Assembly (NCBI RefSeq): GCF_003590095.1
Contig: NC_039493.1
Span: forward strand, 4,154,001 to 4,218,000
Reading direction: 5' to 3'
Length of the DNA: 64,000 bases
From: Trichoplusia ni
Taxonomy: Eukaryota; Arthropoda; Insecta; Lepidoptera; Noctuidae
In this document: positions 1-15,500 of the stretch, piece after piece
Layout: each line of letters begins with the position of its first letter
How positions within the stretch are numbered: the first letter of the stretch is position 1
The notes under the pieces: model-generated
What the model saw: only the letters and a program-made list of their open reading frames with translations
What the model was told of the DNA's origin: nothing
The model's database searches: none
Position numbers and translations under genes: made by a program

Positions 1-1015
1 GTTTACTAATCACCAAAAGTTAACATCTGAAGAATGTTAAAACGTTACACAATATATAACGAGTGTTCAGTCTCGGCAGACATTTTGACTTTCAACTTTA
101 CGCGATACAGTCATCATTTTTCAGTTAATTGAAAAAGTTTCAGGCGTTTTCGGGTGTCCATGAGGCTGACGAATTAGAAAATTGTTTTATAAGTGAATTT
201 GGCTCTTTTATCTACCGTCTGCCTACCGTAATATAATTATTAGTACTTAGGTAACTGGTGTAATATTCTCAGTAGGATTCTACGATATGGCTTTGTTAAC
301 TTGAGATACTCGTAAAAAATAAATGTGATTGATTTGTAATTCATTGATGACCTTTTTAAAGAGGTTTCTGTTGCTTTGTTTATTTGTATCTTAAAATAAT
401 CACCATGTGTTCGTGAAACATTATAACTTTTCTTTTGAAGCATTGCATTTGTTTGTAGTTTTATACAAAGTATAACCAATTATAGTTATGCTTTGTAATT
501 ATGACTGCATATTTGTATACAATTTGATTGTATTTGCGTACAGTGCATGTGTCATTGAACTGGTTTTGAACTTGGTGGTTTTTTTTTTGTATGCTTTGTG
601 GTTTGTGCTTTAGGTGGTTAAGATTTAAAAATCAGCCTGGCTGTAGGGATTGTTATCACTTATCATTATATCTTTTAAGTTACGTCATAACAATACAGGA
701 AGAAATCCAGCCCTTTTTACAACTAGGTACGTCTTTGTAGGTTTTGTTGAGAACTTTAATCTAATTATTATATTATTGTCATCGTGTAACTATAAAATTA
801 TTTTACAGTTTTAATAAGAGAATTGCACCAAACAACCCGTATTCTGTGCTGGCTCTGCACGTGTTTCATTGCATTCTTCTTGGCACTGATATTTCTGCTC
901 CAATATTATTTGTACGTGAGTTTACTTTACAACTACCGACCTTCATAACATAACTAGCCAAGTTCTGCTGTTTCACCCGCATTTTACAAGCTCCTAATAG
1001 TCACAGCTATATATT

Positions 1016-1215
1016 ATACTAGCTGTTGCCCGCGACTTTGTCCGCGTGGTTAGAAGATATAAGTTATAATTTATACCTGCCTGTTTTTTTTCCACATTTT
1101 CCATTATATCTTCGCTCCTATTAGTCGCAGCGTGATGGTATATAGCCTAAAACGATTTTTTCATTACATTACGATTCCGGCGAATAGGTCCTATTTAGGT
1201 AAGATTGAAAGTTTA
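1016..1215 (+). repeat. LINE 3'-end-like fragment, copy 1 (truncated)
   Basis: It starts with GCTGTTGCCCGCGAC, then TCCGCGTGGTTAGAA, a TTTTTTCCACATTTT block and TTAGTCGCAGCGTGATGGTATATAGCCTA. The same ordered blocks occur at 22798-23031 and 27337-27586. This copy lacks the CAAACAAACAAACTCTT...TAGTATAGAT end present in the other two. The pattern resembles the 3' ends of RTE-type LINEs common in Lepidoptera; that family name is from memory. Confidence 0.65.
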
Positions 1216-3210
1216 AACATCAAATATAACACAATGTTTATCTCATCGTCATCGAATGAAATTGCTGGGCTCTTATCGGTGTATCCATTTCCACTTTTCT
1301 CAATCCTGTGCTGACTATCCCTTTTTAGTCCTTACAAGCTAAAATGACCTAAGATTTTTAACAACAGAATTCTTCTTCCTTCAATTGTCCTTTATTTGTT
1401 CCCAGCATTAAGCTTTAAAACAAATGTTATGTTCACCTTTATAATGCTATTATTGATTATAATTAATTTATAAAGGTTCGCTCTCGGATGTTATCTTAGT
1501 ACCAACAAGATGATATTGATTGTCCCAGTTAAGTTCCGGTAATATGAGACACGTCACACGTGGGCTTGTTACATTCAGGTCAGTCATCAAAGATATTGAG
1601 ATCGTGAGATAATTTTAAACGAAGTGATCATTAGACAAAGCAAAGGTGACTAAATTGGGTATTTGGCTTAAAATATCTAATTAATCCGTCAGATAGATTT
1701 AGTAAAATATCGGGTGAGACTTTTTTCGTTTGTGATACATAAATGTAGATGATACATTGAGTTGAAATCTCATATGACATCTCTTAGCAATACACTTCTA
1801 CCTGCACATAACAGTGAGTTTATTAGCCCCCACTTCTCATCAAATATGATGCGTTTTATTTTCGTATCTTTATTATTTTAATAAAATTAAATGAATATTT
1901 ATCCAATATTAAAAAATTCAATTATAGTGCTCGCCATTTAATAAAATTCTGATCATAAATAGAAGTGAGAGAAATGTGATTTGTTTTAAAAAAAGGGGGT
2001 TTCCTTCTTGGTTAGTCGCACGACTACTAAGCTAGCTGAGCGATTAAGAAAGTTGGAAAACTTAACCACACAACATTCTCTAACCGCTAACATTTTCCTT
2101 GATTCGTGACAGTTAATTTGGCCATAGCGTGATTTAACCACTATGCCTACAAAACAGTAACATTGAGTGAGTATCGAGTACTTTATGGTGAAGAAGAAAA
2201 CTAAGGAAAAATATGAAAGTTGCCTCAAAATTAAGAAGATACTGACTTAGGTCACAAATTCACATTAAGGCCAAAACATGGACGGCGAATCCCTTTAAGC
2301 CGAGGATAAGATACAGGAGTATTATGTTGACCATGACTATAATAATTATAAAAAAAAAATCTTTTACATTTATATATTTTTCGTCACAAAGGTCCTAAAA
2401 TTGATTTTCTTTTCCTTACCGCATCTCAATAATGTAGAGTGAATCATGGCGACAGCAGTCTGTCTTTGTATCAGCGGAACCAATAGAATCGAGGGCGCCT
2501 CGCCGTGACAACTCTGACACCGCGCTAGAAGCCGGCGTGTGTAAGACACAAGAGACTTGGGCCATAAACAAATATGGAAAATATGTGAAAATGAAAGAAA
2601 TCTGGCTCTTAGTAATGAGCTACCTAGAAATAACTAGGTAAGTAAACAACAAAAGAGCTACATCTGGTCTACGCCTTTTTTACAACGACATTCTTTTTTA
2701 GGCCTTCTTAAGGTTTAGCCGGTTTCTCTTTTCTTCATTCGATTTTCCTCGCCCTCACGTGCATCACTCATTGAACTCATGCATTATTTTCCTTTGAGGA
2801 CTCCCCTTACTTTTAAACCATAAAGTTTATCTAAACAAAAATTCTATTTGCAATAAAACCATCAGCGAGCTTTAAAGAATCGCCGCTAGCTCCCACTTCC
2901 TGGACCGTTGGTCCCCCGCCCTACTTGTCGGCCACCAAATGTTGTCTGTCATGGCTGCCTCCTGCATATTACACAACTTACTCTACACTCTGTACCCACC
3001 TCTCTCCCGACGAAAACTTCGTGTGACAACTTTACTTTGTCAGTTAAATTATATTTCGGATGCACTTAGGTCGTGCCATGGATTTATATTGGAAGACAGG
3101 GTTTAGGTGGGTTCGTCTCTCTGCAGGGTAGAAAGGTCTACCTACACAATTCTTTGTAATGTGGGGTGACATTTTATGTTTCTTAAAGAAGGTTGTAATC
3201 TTGTACTATA

Positions 3211-3300
3211 AAAAACCGGTCAAGTGCGACTCGGTCTCAGTAATTGTGTTCCATTTTTACCCTTTGTGCAAAGAAAAAAAGGTAACACAAGATATTATAC
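3211..3300 (+). repeat. Diverged interspersed repeat beginning AAAAACCGGTCAAGTGCGA
   Basis: The phrase AAAACCGGTCAAGTGCGACTC resembles a widespread lepidopteran repeat whose usual form reads CCGGCCAAGTGCGAGTCGG. Only about 40 bp is clearly similar and the rest has decayed. The assignment rests on memory of that phrase. Confidence 0.35.
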
Positions 3301-6300
3301 AAATTTAAGCTTGTTCACAATTTTTTGTGAAAGTGAATGTAGTTATTAGTTATCCCATTCCAGACGTATAAACGATTACATAAATTATTAAAATTAAACG
3401 TGTAATATCGTCCAGGTAATTACAATTATCGTGCATTTAACCCAATTTATGACGCCAATTTCATATTTCCATCCGCGTCGACATCGCCGCAGTAAGCAAT
3501 TAGTGTACGTGACCCGCATTAGACGCCGAGCGGGAAATATCGCTTACATTCCCAACTAGTGTTCAAATATTCTTACATTTAATAAAACTTTTTACATGAT
3601 TCTGCAGAGCATTCGTTCCAGTTTTTTGGGAAAAATTAAAGCACGTATCAGATTTCATTATGCTATTTAAAGATTTTAAGATTTTTTCCTTTTGTCGCAG
3701 GGTGGTTCAAAAACATTCAAGTCACATGCACAAAGTCACCCAGTCTGAAATTCAAGTAAGAATGTATACTTTTATTTAATTTAATGGAGATATAAAGTTC
3801 CAGATGAAATTTGTACGTGACCTATCCCAAGGTATTCTAACTTATCTATGATCTAGCAGACTCAGAAATAGAAAAATATAAAAAGTTCCTTTGAATTCAT
3901 TTACAAAACCTCACTCTAGCGCCTGCACAAAAGATATTCCCACATCGCGTAGCTATTGCTCATAATAAAATGGCAGGCGCTCTCAATAAAACGCGTGGAG
4001 TGAATTTTCAAATACGAAGGGTATTATTTAAAGACCTAATATAGCACCTGGCGGCCCAACACAATAGCCCGCGAGTCTTTTGAATATAGATGACTCAATG
4101 CTAGGGATGTAGATGAAAAATTCTCTAAAATATTCAGGATTTCAGTATTTATTCAAAATGTCATAATGAACATTTCCTATTAAAGGCTTATTTGAAAATT
4201 ATTAGTCTTGTTTGTCAGAGTAGAATAAATAGAAAATATGATATTCACGACATAGACACAAACAGAATATATGTTCAGTATTACATATTTCGTTTATATC
4301 AGAGACGAGGTAAATATCCATTACCTACTTGTATTCCCGAAAGGTTTAAATAATGGTCTTATACCCGGTTTCCTAGAACAGATATTTCTGACGAAGGGCA
4401 AACCACAGAACTTTAAACGTCATATTCAGAATTTGTTAACAGAGCAATCAAATTATCAAGCACGGGTAATTTACCTACCTGAAAATTTTAATTAACATAA
4501 TTAGACTACACATTTCATGTGGAGTTTTAAATCGGGGCAGCATTTGACCTAAAAACTCCCAACCTCCTTCCTTTAAATTGGATAAGCATTTATTACATCA
4601 TTCAATTTTCGATCGAGAGAATCAAAAATCGATATTACTCGTCACATCACTGCGCGTCGCTGGGATATTCACAAAAGACAGGATGAAGGCTGTCTACGTA
4701 TCCGGGATGAAAATTTATTGTTGTTTTTATCAAGATTTTTTTTCATTCACCAAGCCACAATCACCCATAGGAAGGGAGCGGCAAAAATAACATATACGAT
4801 CTGGAGAAAATTGAAACTGAATTGAATGTTTTGGCTCAGGCAGGTAATTTATACAGCCTAGTTTTGCTACCTTTTTCGTGGTGGTTGCCGCATTCAAATG
4901 CATTGAGAAATATGCTGATACTTAGGATGGACGAAATGGAATCTATTTTCGCTTTAAAATGTAAAGTCAACAAATACGTAATGCCATTTAAGGGGCGCGA
5001 ATGTTAAATCGGCCATCTTTTAATATTAATATTACGCGACATTAAATCAGGGCCCCAATTCCGCTATTTACGATGGCATACATTTCGTATTTTCTTAAGC
5101 ATTTTTCCTACTTTTGTTTTAGCATAATGCTTATGAGAGTAGGAATAATTTCAAATCTAATCGAATGGCCATTCATTCGTCGACCATTGTAAAATAGCAG
5201 AATCTGCGCACTGGCATCATTTAATATCAATGTTCTCACCTCTTAGCAAAAATTTCATCCTTCTTACTTTTTTGTGCTGTGTTCAGCCACACAGCAGGAA
5301 ACATCTCGAACTCTTTGGACATCAGTCCCGGACCTCCATTTTGAAATATAATTTTAAGAATCGCCGGCCATATTGTGTAACTTAGGTTTTTACATTTTGC
5401 TCATGACTCGGGATTATGAAGCATCGTTTACCTTTTCTGTATGACATTGGACCGTAATTTGCGTAATATTTTCAACTTTGCTATTTTACTTCTGTAATGT
5501 TTTAAGGAAAATATTTTGTTTTTTATCAAGGCCAGTATTCAGATGTAAGTACCTAACTGTAGACCAAACCAATGAGATTTTAGTAAAATAGATATCTAGT
5601 GAGAAAATGACGCATTTTTATTGTTTTTCTATAATTTATAGAAATAATAATGTGCTCTATTAAGGTAAAGTTATATTTTAACGACGCTCAAATTTATAAC
5701 GTGTCTGTTAATATTTTAGTAATTTGACCCGCCAAACCCTATTACCTACCTATAAGGTTATTAGATGTATTGAAAAAACTCATTTAATATAGTGCTTATG
5801 CCATGCTTAGCCAAAGCTGTGAAAAAAGTCTTCTGGTACGGTTTCAATCGAAAAAAATGAAAAAATCTGTTAAAATTTTTTTTCAATATTGGCACTAAGG
5901 AAGTTTTCCTTCTTTAATGTGGTATTTGCCGTAACTGTTTGTTTTGGTACGTTCTTTTTTTATTTCTTTTGGCTCAAGACAAGTATTCAGTCCTTTTGTC
6001 GTTCTTTTTTTTTAATGTTGAGATCGAGAACCTCGTTGTTGTGTATTTATGTTATTTAAATTTGTATAGTGGTAAGCCACGTAACTTGTATTCATTTAAT
6101 TTAAAGTGCATCGCAGCTATATATAACGTCAAAAGAGTTATTAGTATGACCTCTTTTATCAGCTCTTTTTTTTCTCCTGCATAAGTGTCAAACACTCGTG
6201 CCGTCACACTGTAACGACTTTCCTACATCTGAACAGGGGACAATGATCACAGACGGCCTGCAATCAACCGATGCTCCCCACTGAACGCAGAAAGTAAAAG

Positions 6301-6587
6301 CACAACGCACCACCGCGGCCAATTCACTGTCCGTTACAAGAGTGAGCGCGACTCACGCGTTATGTCAAATTCTCCCGCCAAAAAAAACGTCAAACACAAG
6401 TCACGACACGAGTTTCGTCCGAAAACCTTTAACTTTTTTTTGGGAATATTTAAAGTCTTTTTATTTGTTTAAAGTGCGTCGAACTCCGGAGTGCGCCGTC
6501 CCCAGTTTCATAAGTGCTTATAGAATGTTATTGTGTGGTCGCGCAGTGAAAGTGGCGTGACGTAAGAGTTACATTAGAGCTGTTATT

Positions 6588-9500
6588 ATGGCGGATATCG
6601 CTCGATTCGGGAAGCGGTGTCTTACTGTTTTCGGAATTTTTGGTAAGTCGAGTTTTTTTACGAATTATTTTAATATTGAAGTAGAATTTCTAATATTTTA
6701 AAAGCAGTTTCTCCTAAAAGTGGTTTCACTGTAAAAGTAAAGTACCTACTCAACGATGTACATAATTAATCCAAATATTGAGCAGTAAAATAGAGGATAT
6801 AATTTATGGCATAATAATATATTATAATTTAACATGTTACGAAAATATATATTTTTTCTATTTATTTATCTAAACCTACAATTATATCTTAAAAAAGTGA
6901 CTTGAAAATGCTAAATAAATATTACTACGTACAGATGTCACCAAACAATTGAATCGCGCATCATATTTTTAAAAGCAATAACGGCCGTGACCGCGGCGAA
7001 ATGATTGTACCTTGCATTCAATTAATTAAATATTCAATCATGCAAGTATCTGCGAAATTAGCCGTCCGAACTAATTAAAATGACCTATTACGTTAATCCG
7101 ATACAACATTATACTATTGGTACATAATAACTGACCCGCACAGCCCATTTCGTTAAGTTATGTGTGACACTGACGAATAACGTTACTTTTATTATTTTAT
7201 TAGATAGTAAAGGTATTTCTAACTAAAATCATGAGACCAGGGGTAACCTGGAATCGTCACAATTTGTCTTATTATTCTATTATACGTGTATATTATGTCA
7301 CTATACTTCTCCTAAACGGCTGGAACGATTCGAATGTAAATTTTTGGGCGTTTGGGTCGCTCCCTTAATGCTTTAATTAGATTCACAAAACAGGCACAAC
7401 GAAGTTCACCGGATCAGCTAGTATTAGTATAGATTGCTAGCTCCACGCTGATCGCTGTAATTTGATCATAGTTCCGCATAGATGAGGATCGATATTTCCG
7501 GAATTTTAATCTTTCCGTAGTGTTACCTACAATATAATTTTATTATTATTATTTGTATGCACGCAAGCAGTCGAGACACAGGTTCATGCCTGTAATGTAA
7601 TCCGTAGTTCGTATATGAGCTTTGATTTTATTGTTCTTCTTTCGAGACGCGTTTTAAATATTCTGTGGTCGGCACAAAGTTCAGTTCACTTTGGAATTTT
7701 CCTGTAATTTAAAAGTAGTTATGTTTAGAAAACGAAAGTCTATTTTTATGTGGTTGTTCCATTTTCGATTTGATCTTATAGAGCAAAAAGCACATCATCG
7801 AAATAATATCTGAAAATAATAAGGATGCTTTTGCGTTTGCTTTCTAATGAACTTTACGGCTTTAGGAGATGTTTATCATTCTTCCATATTATGATCGTTG
7901 TCACAAAGCACTGTTGACCCAGGCTTTCTCTAAGACACCTCATCAGATCTGTCGTAAGTTTGTTGACAAACATTAATCTCACGTGCTTAGCGCTGACTCA
8001 GAACAAATATTTAAAGGTTGAGCCGACAGGCGTGTAAAAGAAATTAGCCTTCTATGACTTAGTTAAAAAAATGTTCTTGTTAACGATAACTAACAATTCC
8101 GAACCCATGGCTATTAGCTTAAGGAAGATCTGGGAGCTTTTTTGGCGGGGGAATTCTCATGGATACCTGCTCCCTCGGGGGAGGGGACGGACAGTGTCAG
8201 GCAGTTTCTAACTAAACCCAACCACTGGATAACATCAGAAACGCTTTAATAGCAACACGTGTAAACGCATAGTGTGGCACCACGTGCAGACTGCAGCACT
8301 TCTCTTTCCACAGCTGCAACATAACTTTAAAAAGTGTTTGTACGCCTAGTCTAATTCACAGCCATATAATCGTCCAGTTGCCAAAGGTAACTAGGCAAGC
8401 AGAGTATGTTTTTTATTTGGTAATAATTCTTTTTATGGTAGAATAAGATTTAGATGGATAAAACAAGACAGTTAATCGTTTCTCCTATTACTATAGTTGA
8501 ATTCGTTAGTTTTATTTCAGTTTTCTATGCTAAATCTGTCTCCACCTAATTCAGACTTACCCTACATCAATAGCCGTTGTAAATATGATAAATCAGCAAA
8601 CAAATACAATAATTACGCCTTAAAAAGTAACTTCGGTAAATCCTGAACTAAAATCCTTACCTTAACAGTTCATTAACTTGTTATTTTCCCGAAATATAGA
8701 AATAATTTCGGACCTGAAACAGCTCTATCAATCTATCGCTACATAATTATTAAAATACACTTCTACTACACAAAATAAATCCATTCATTCATCACTTTCA
8801 TGTGACATCAATTGTGTATGAAACACTTGCATAACATCTAGAGTCACACACTGCCTTAAATAATACATCCACTTTTAAAATCTCTCCGTAATGACGATAA
8901 CTAGCTAAATATTTCATTTTAAATTAGAAACTAAACAGAGAAAGCCGTGCTTTTCTTTTGTAACAATTAACTCCGATGTTTTGTAAAAAGTATAACAGAA
9001 GAACGGAGACAGTAGAAATAGTTTTGTTTTGCGGATGCACTGTACTTAGATAACTATTATTCTGCTTTTCATCCGTCTCTAGATTCATAAGGAAATATAT
9101 GTGAGCATGTGACACTAATGTTTTTTTGTGAAAATCGTGTTTTATTATACTTTATTCTTGCAAAGTGCTTAATTGTTTATGTCTCAATGATCATGTTACT
9201 TTGACCAAGGGTATAATATGTGTTTCACAAAGATGTTAGACAGATTCGTGGAAAGTTTAATCATCTGAATTAACTGTGTCAGCAATTCAAACAAAAACAA
9301 TGTTTAAATTCGTGTACCGACGCGATGTTAAATATGTTCTGCTCTTTTAAAACACGGTGTAATTATACTGACGAATTTATATTTCATCCTAATGAGCATG
9401 TTTCGAATCATAAGTGGCATCCATTGGAAAAACCGTTTTCGAAACAGCCTTCAACGTGACATAATTTGTGTGCAGGTCAAAGATATTATTATAGTGAGTA

Positions 9501-12500
9501 ATTAAATAAGCAAGAGTGCAAGTTACGTGGGGATTTTATGTTATTCTTGACCCCAGTCTAGATTTTGTTATGTACAGCGCTTAACAGTGCATGGACACTT
9601 TCATAACGCCCTTGAGTAGTCATTGTTGCAATTAAAATCCAAATGATTTTACTTTAAATTTGGTGCCTCTTTCAGGAACATTCCAACGTTAATATGAATT
9701 TTGTTGCTCGTTACCGAAATGCCATTCTTTTAAAGAACCAGCAGGAAAATCTATCAGTTAATCTTTTATAAATATTTTACAACTTAAAAAATAATAATCG
9801 ATTATTTTATCTGACATATAAGGTAGCAACAAAAATATTCTCTTTACATCTCAAAGAAAGGGGAAGCCTGAGCATTGACCACCACGCTAGCTCACTCCGG
9901 GTTGACAATTTCAGATTCTAATTTTTGGAATCCAGGTTATGATGTTTTATTCCTGTTAGTCCCTGGTGTCTTAGAATAAATAAGAAGAAGGTAAGTACTA
10001 TAAACCTTGGAAAAAAGATACATTTTTGTACTTGTCTATCTTGGAACCGAACCTGCATCTCGCGCATAGAAATGCATGACCTGCAAATCTATTGCGACAC
10101 AACAGATTTTTATAACGACTACCTTTGCTGACTATACAATACACGGTGGTATTCTAGTAATATACCTTTCATTGCTTTCTAAACTCTAATGCCAAACATG
10201 GTCTTGGATTCTTATCTAAGTAACTGATAATTAAAGCTATAAACCATCACACTATGGATAATATTAGATATAGTAGGAGCAGACCGCTACGAGAAATGTC
10301 ATAAAACTGTTTTATGAAGGAATTGTTTTCCTGAAACTTCTTAAAATATTTGCAGCAGCAAATGTCAATTTTTATTACATTGGATCACCTATTATTATAG
10401 AAACATCTCAAGATAGATTTACTGTAAAATATTACTAAATAATCGACCTGTACCATGTTATACCTGTGTGATTAGTATTTATTACTAGCTAACAACGTGT
10501 AACAATCTTAATGATTAACATACAAAAACATGTTACATTACTCGAGTATTGCATGATCGATTATCGCATCCACGTAACAATTACTATGTAATCGATTAAT
10601 TTGCTACGCGCTCGTTTTTGTGCTGCTGCACGGCTATGGGCCACTGCTTATACTACGCGCTTAAAAAAAAAGAACTGTCAAGAAAGTTGTGATAGTTTCG
10701 CCATCAGATGGCACTGTTTTTTTTTGTTCGTAGAATTAAATTAGACGTAACATTCCAAATGACTATTTAGAAAACTATTTGTTTTAAATTTCAAATCGGT
10801 CATTAAGTCAGTAATAATCGTCAAACACAAATTATGACCTCCTTATCTGCTTACCCGCATGACATACCTTGGTATTTATGTAAATTCCTTCTTATTTTTA
10901 CAGCACAAAATGAAACTAGCACTTTTGTGCATTTCTAACATAATTTCGATGCCCCAATTAGGTGTGACAACTACCATTTACATCGCTATTCGACATAATC
11001 GTATTTGACATATATTTAGTGAAAAACACCTTTACACCACAACCAAATCGACAAAACTTTAGCAAGAGACAGTGCACTATTTATAATCCTCCAGGCTCCT
11101 ACATACAAGAGAAATCCACTAACTAGGAACAGCTTTTTAAGTTAATTAATAATCGTTCCTATTCTGCGATCTAGGAACACGCACGGGAACGGCAAATGGC
11201 AATTAATTAAGCGTTTTAAATATGATTTATTATAGAGAGTGGGTCGTAACACTGTTACTTATAATTTTCTCTCTCGGATACATGTAACGTGGTTTGCTGC
11301 CTATTTGTATTATATCGAGAAAAGCCTTGGTAAAGGCGAGTTCATATGAAACTCTGGTACTTGAGGTTCTAAGAAGTTTTTATAATCGTCTTTGATTCCA
11401 TACTTTTTGATATCGTAGCCAAAATTCTCCGAAATTCATTCCCGGTTTTTCCTATCGTTTTGAGGTAAATAAAAAATTCTGACATTTATTTTAACGGAAC
11501 TGTTCAGTTTACTTAAGCGCCAGTTTTGGTTGCATCATCAGACTAAGATTAACTTAGACTACTTCTGGCAAGTGATCTTTCGACAAACGTTATCGTTGAC
11601 AGATCTCGTTTAATATGTATGTAGATAGATGACAGGTCAAATCGTAATCTTCCAACATTTGGGTTAAAATTGACGTGAACGATTGTATAAATGTGAGGTG
11701 GCTAGAGGGGCAGTTGAAGATTGAATTTACACTTGTAACAGTTGTAACCACGATTATAATTATGACGCTACTAAACGCGCCCTTTCTTCTTACATATTGA
11801 GATATCGGGCACAATGTTATTTCCGTTGTTATCCGCGCAGTGCATTACCCGCGTGAAGCTAACCCTGTTTGTGTCATACGCCTGTAACTAACTTACCAGC
11901 CCGCCATCCCGCCATCCCGCCAAGCGGCCATATTGGATCTGCATGATACGCGGATATTGTTTTACATTATGCCGGCATTCGGCTTTTAAGATTATGATTC
12001 TAATATTGCTTTCAATCAAATCACGATCCGAATACTTATATACTTTTTTTTGTAGAATTTTGTGCAATAGAGATACGTTTTGTGTTTTAGGGCATGGCAG
12101 GCATTTTACATTATAAATCTTTGTTTTGAACAAGGTTATTTTCCGTCATCCCTAAAAACCACTATAATTAAGCCAATTCACAAAAAAGATACTAAATCAG
12201 ACATGAAAAATTATAGACCGATTGCTCTCATCCCTACATTTTCTAAAATATTTGAAAAGTCTATCTATACCAACCTTTATAACTATTTTGATAAAAACCG
12301 CATCTTTTCCGACAAACAAAAAGGCTTTAGAAAAAATATGTCCATAAACTTAGCCATATATGATTTTTTGAGTATGATTTATCCTAGAGTAGACGCAAGA
12401 CAGCCATCATTTGCTTTGTATATGGATATGTCAAAGGCCTTTGATTTTGTAGACAACTCAATTTTATTAAAAAAACTGGAAATATATGGCATTAGAGGCA

Positions 12501-15500
12501 ATGCTCTTAATTTAATCAAATCCTATCTAACTGACCGAATTCAACTTACATGTATAAACAAAATCTGTCCTAAAACTAAAACTGAAACTGAGTATAGATC
12601 TAGCCCTAGAATAGTTAAATTTGGTGTTCCTCAGGGCAGTGTTCTGGGTCCATTGCTATTTCTCATATACATTAATGACCTTCCCAACTCTACCACTGAT
12701 AGGATGGTGCTATTTGCAGATGATTGCACAGTCATTTACAATAATGAAATTGAAATAAATAAAAGCTTATCTTCAATAATAGAGTGGTTAAAAAATAATA
12801 ACTTATTAACAAATTTAGACAAAACGAAACTAATGCATTTCAAACAAAAAACAAATTATAAATTAAATACTAAAGTACAATATTTTGGAAAAGAAGTAAA
12901 GTTAACCGCATCAACTAAATTTCTCGGAGTTCACATAGATGATAATCTGAAGTGGCAAACACACGTCGATTCTTTATGCAAAAAAATATCCCAATCATCT
13001 TACGGCCTTTACCTCCTCTCCAAAAAAGTAAACCTCCCCGCACTACTGGTTGCATACCATGGTTATGTTGCTTCCAGGTTAAGATATGCAATAATCTTTT
13101 GGGGCAATGATACAAATTGGGACAGAGTTTTTAAATGTCAAAAGAAATGTATCCGCGCTATGTGTGGTTTGAAAAAAACTGACAGTTGTAAAGAATATTT
13201 CAAAAAATTAGGTTTACTTACAATTCCATCAATTTATATTCTAGAATCAGCTCTATTCATAAAACAAAATTCAACATTAATTACATTAGAATCTGGATCT
13301 CGCAATAGAAGTAGATTATATAATAAACTTAGCAGGAGATTTAAAACTACACTGTATGAAAAAAGTGTATTCAATATGGCTACTAAGATATATAATAAAA
13401 TCCCAAAAAATATAAAAGATATTGAGAATATAAATATTTTTAAACATAATTTATCTAAGTTTTTGATAGAAAATTGTTATTACTGTCTCAGTGATTTTCT
13501 TTCCAGCTAAATAATTATTTTAATATTAAGTACCTATTAAGTACATGTTTTTATTACCTTTTTTTGTAATACTAGTTGTAAGATACATTTGTTAGCATTT
13601 AATACGCTAATAATGAATGTTTTTCATTTTATTTTTTCACATTTGTATGCCCTGTGTGGCGGATCACGGCATGAACATATTTTATTTAAGACCTACCTTA
13701 TACCTGTGAATCACAAATAAACGATTTGATTTGATTTGACAGAATGGGCTTCAAGGTTTCCATTAATAAGATCCACAAAAAAAAAGTTGTATTTTTGTTT
13801 TCAAGTTAAAAATATAATTATAACTTGAAAACAAAAACATCACCGCGATAGCTCTGCTCTGACACTGGACAAACCGTTGGACCGTTCTAACACTATATTC
13901 TCTGCATTGCTAGTTTAGCTATTTAGAGTAAGCACACAGGCCAGTCTTAGCAGATTCAACTGATAATCAAACTTCCCATGAAGTGTTGCTCTTATTCAAA
14001 ATTACCAACCAGACAATCAAATTTTACCTATCTATTGCTGGACATCTATAATTTTTTAACAAATCTATAGTTTAAGACACTCGCGGTACGTTTTCTGCTT
14101 ACGTTACACTAATTACAAACAACACAGTTGCTAACAGGAACGTTTTAACCTTGACATCCAGTGTGAGCTGCGCTATAAATTATGTGCGAACACGACGTGT
14201 CTTCGCATACTAAAATAACAAACGTTTTCTAAACGAAATGCAACGCCGTTAGCTGTGTGTAGGAAGTTCAGGAAAGTAAAAGAGTGGGATTGTTGTCCTT
14301 ACATGGATGAAAAGGATTTTTTTCAGAAAAATGTTTTTTATAAATGCGATTCTTCGTAATGCATCTGGTGTTTAGAATGATATAAAGAGATTGTTCGTGT
14401 TAAAATCGGTGAAGAAATCAAAGCAAAAAAAACTATCGCTAGTACAGTCAGTGCTGGAACAGCCCGTCTTTTATTCTTATAAAAAAATGCCGTCCGCTAA
14501 GGAATTTAATCGTTACCTCGCGGGCGGTTTACAAAAATTATGTCCGAGAGCACAAAAACACCCAGACTCAGGACAACCAAAAAAATAAGAAAAAATATTC
14601 CGACTATTTCCAAGTCAAAGATATTTTAGATAAATATAAAAGTTACTAGATGGCTTCCACCTCTGAAGTTTGACTGCAGTTGTGAAATCTCGTGAGATTC
14701 AAGGTTTTTTCCTCAACGTGGGAATCGTTTTAGTAGGTAAAAATAAAATAAAACCTTTTAAATACGATAATTACTAGATATAAATAGCAAGAGTTAACAT
14801 CCTATTCACACAAATCTCCAAGACATTCACAAGCAACATTTCATAACTGAACCGAAATGCATATGCCATCATTCTGCATAAGAACATCCGTGATAACATT
14901 ATGCAAATCGGAACCGAGCACAAAAGATTACCCAACGCAACATGAATGAGTTGCCGGAGCGAAATAACTCGAATTTTGAGATGCGCTGACGCCGGTCGTA
15001 ACCACAGCAATTGCAAAACTTATGTAGATAAGTAGGTGCGTTTTTGAGACGAGGATAATCTTTTCCTGCAGGGATTGTCGAGTGGTAAAGGTCTCTACAC
15101 CAAACCCCTGAGCGCGACTCGTCGGGGTTCGATCCACGAAGACAATCTTTCGAGCGTTTTGTGTGCCACGAATGGGTCTGGCAGTTTTTAATACACACAC
15201 AGGGATATCAGACAAGAATTTTTTTTTCCTATATTTAAGGCAAGCGGAAAATCTGGCGAGGTTATCCTTTTTAAATTATATTCTTACTCATCAATAAATG
15301 ATAAGGATAAGGGAATCAGCATTTTGATACAAAATGCGACCCTTCTTTACATGCCTGAAAGCTCTACTTCGAAAACTCAAAATTGACGTATTTTAACACA
15401 TTCTATGGCAGCTCCCAACGTTTGCACCCTCATGTTGTTAGCCTTTCCCAGTTAACCGCCTAACAAAGACATACGACGTTACGTTCAAACAATATCAATT

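Larger units (their letters stand above)
1..6587. other. Non-coding region upstream of the protease gene
   Basis: No convincing coding exon is visible on either strand. All open frames are short, AT-rich and resemble no protein I recognise. The stretch holds fragments of interspersed repeats (listed separately). From about 6180 to 6587 it becomes more GC-rich with several CG dinucleotides, as expected for the promoter and 5' leader of the gene starting at 6588. I could not assign a TATA box or transcription start. Confidence 0.6.

Noticed and set aside
2420..2560. GC-richer block suggestive of an exon or promoter
   Set aside because: No sustained frame and no phase-compatible splice sites linking it to the downstream gene.
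14391..14588. 65-codon Lys-rich frame in protease intron 1
   Set aside because: Short, no homology recognised, no splice sites; chance frame in intron.
15071..15140. Possible functional tRNA gene
   Set aside because: A- and B-box-like sequences are present, but no full cloverleaf can be drawn and the flanking body matches a SINE.
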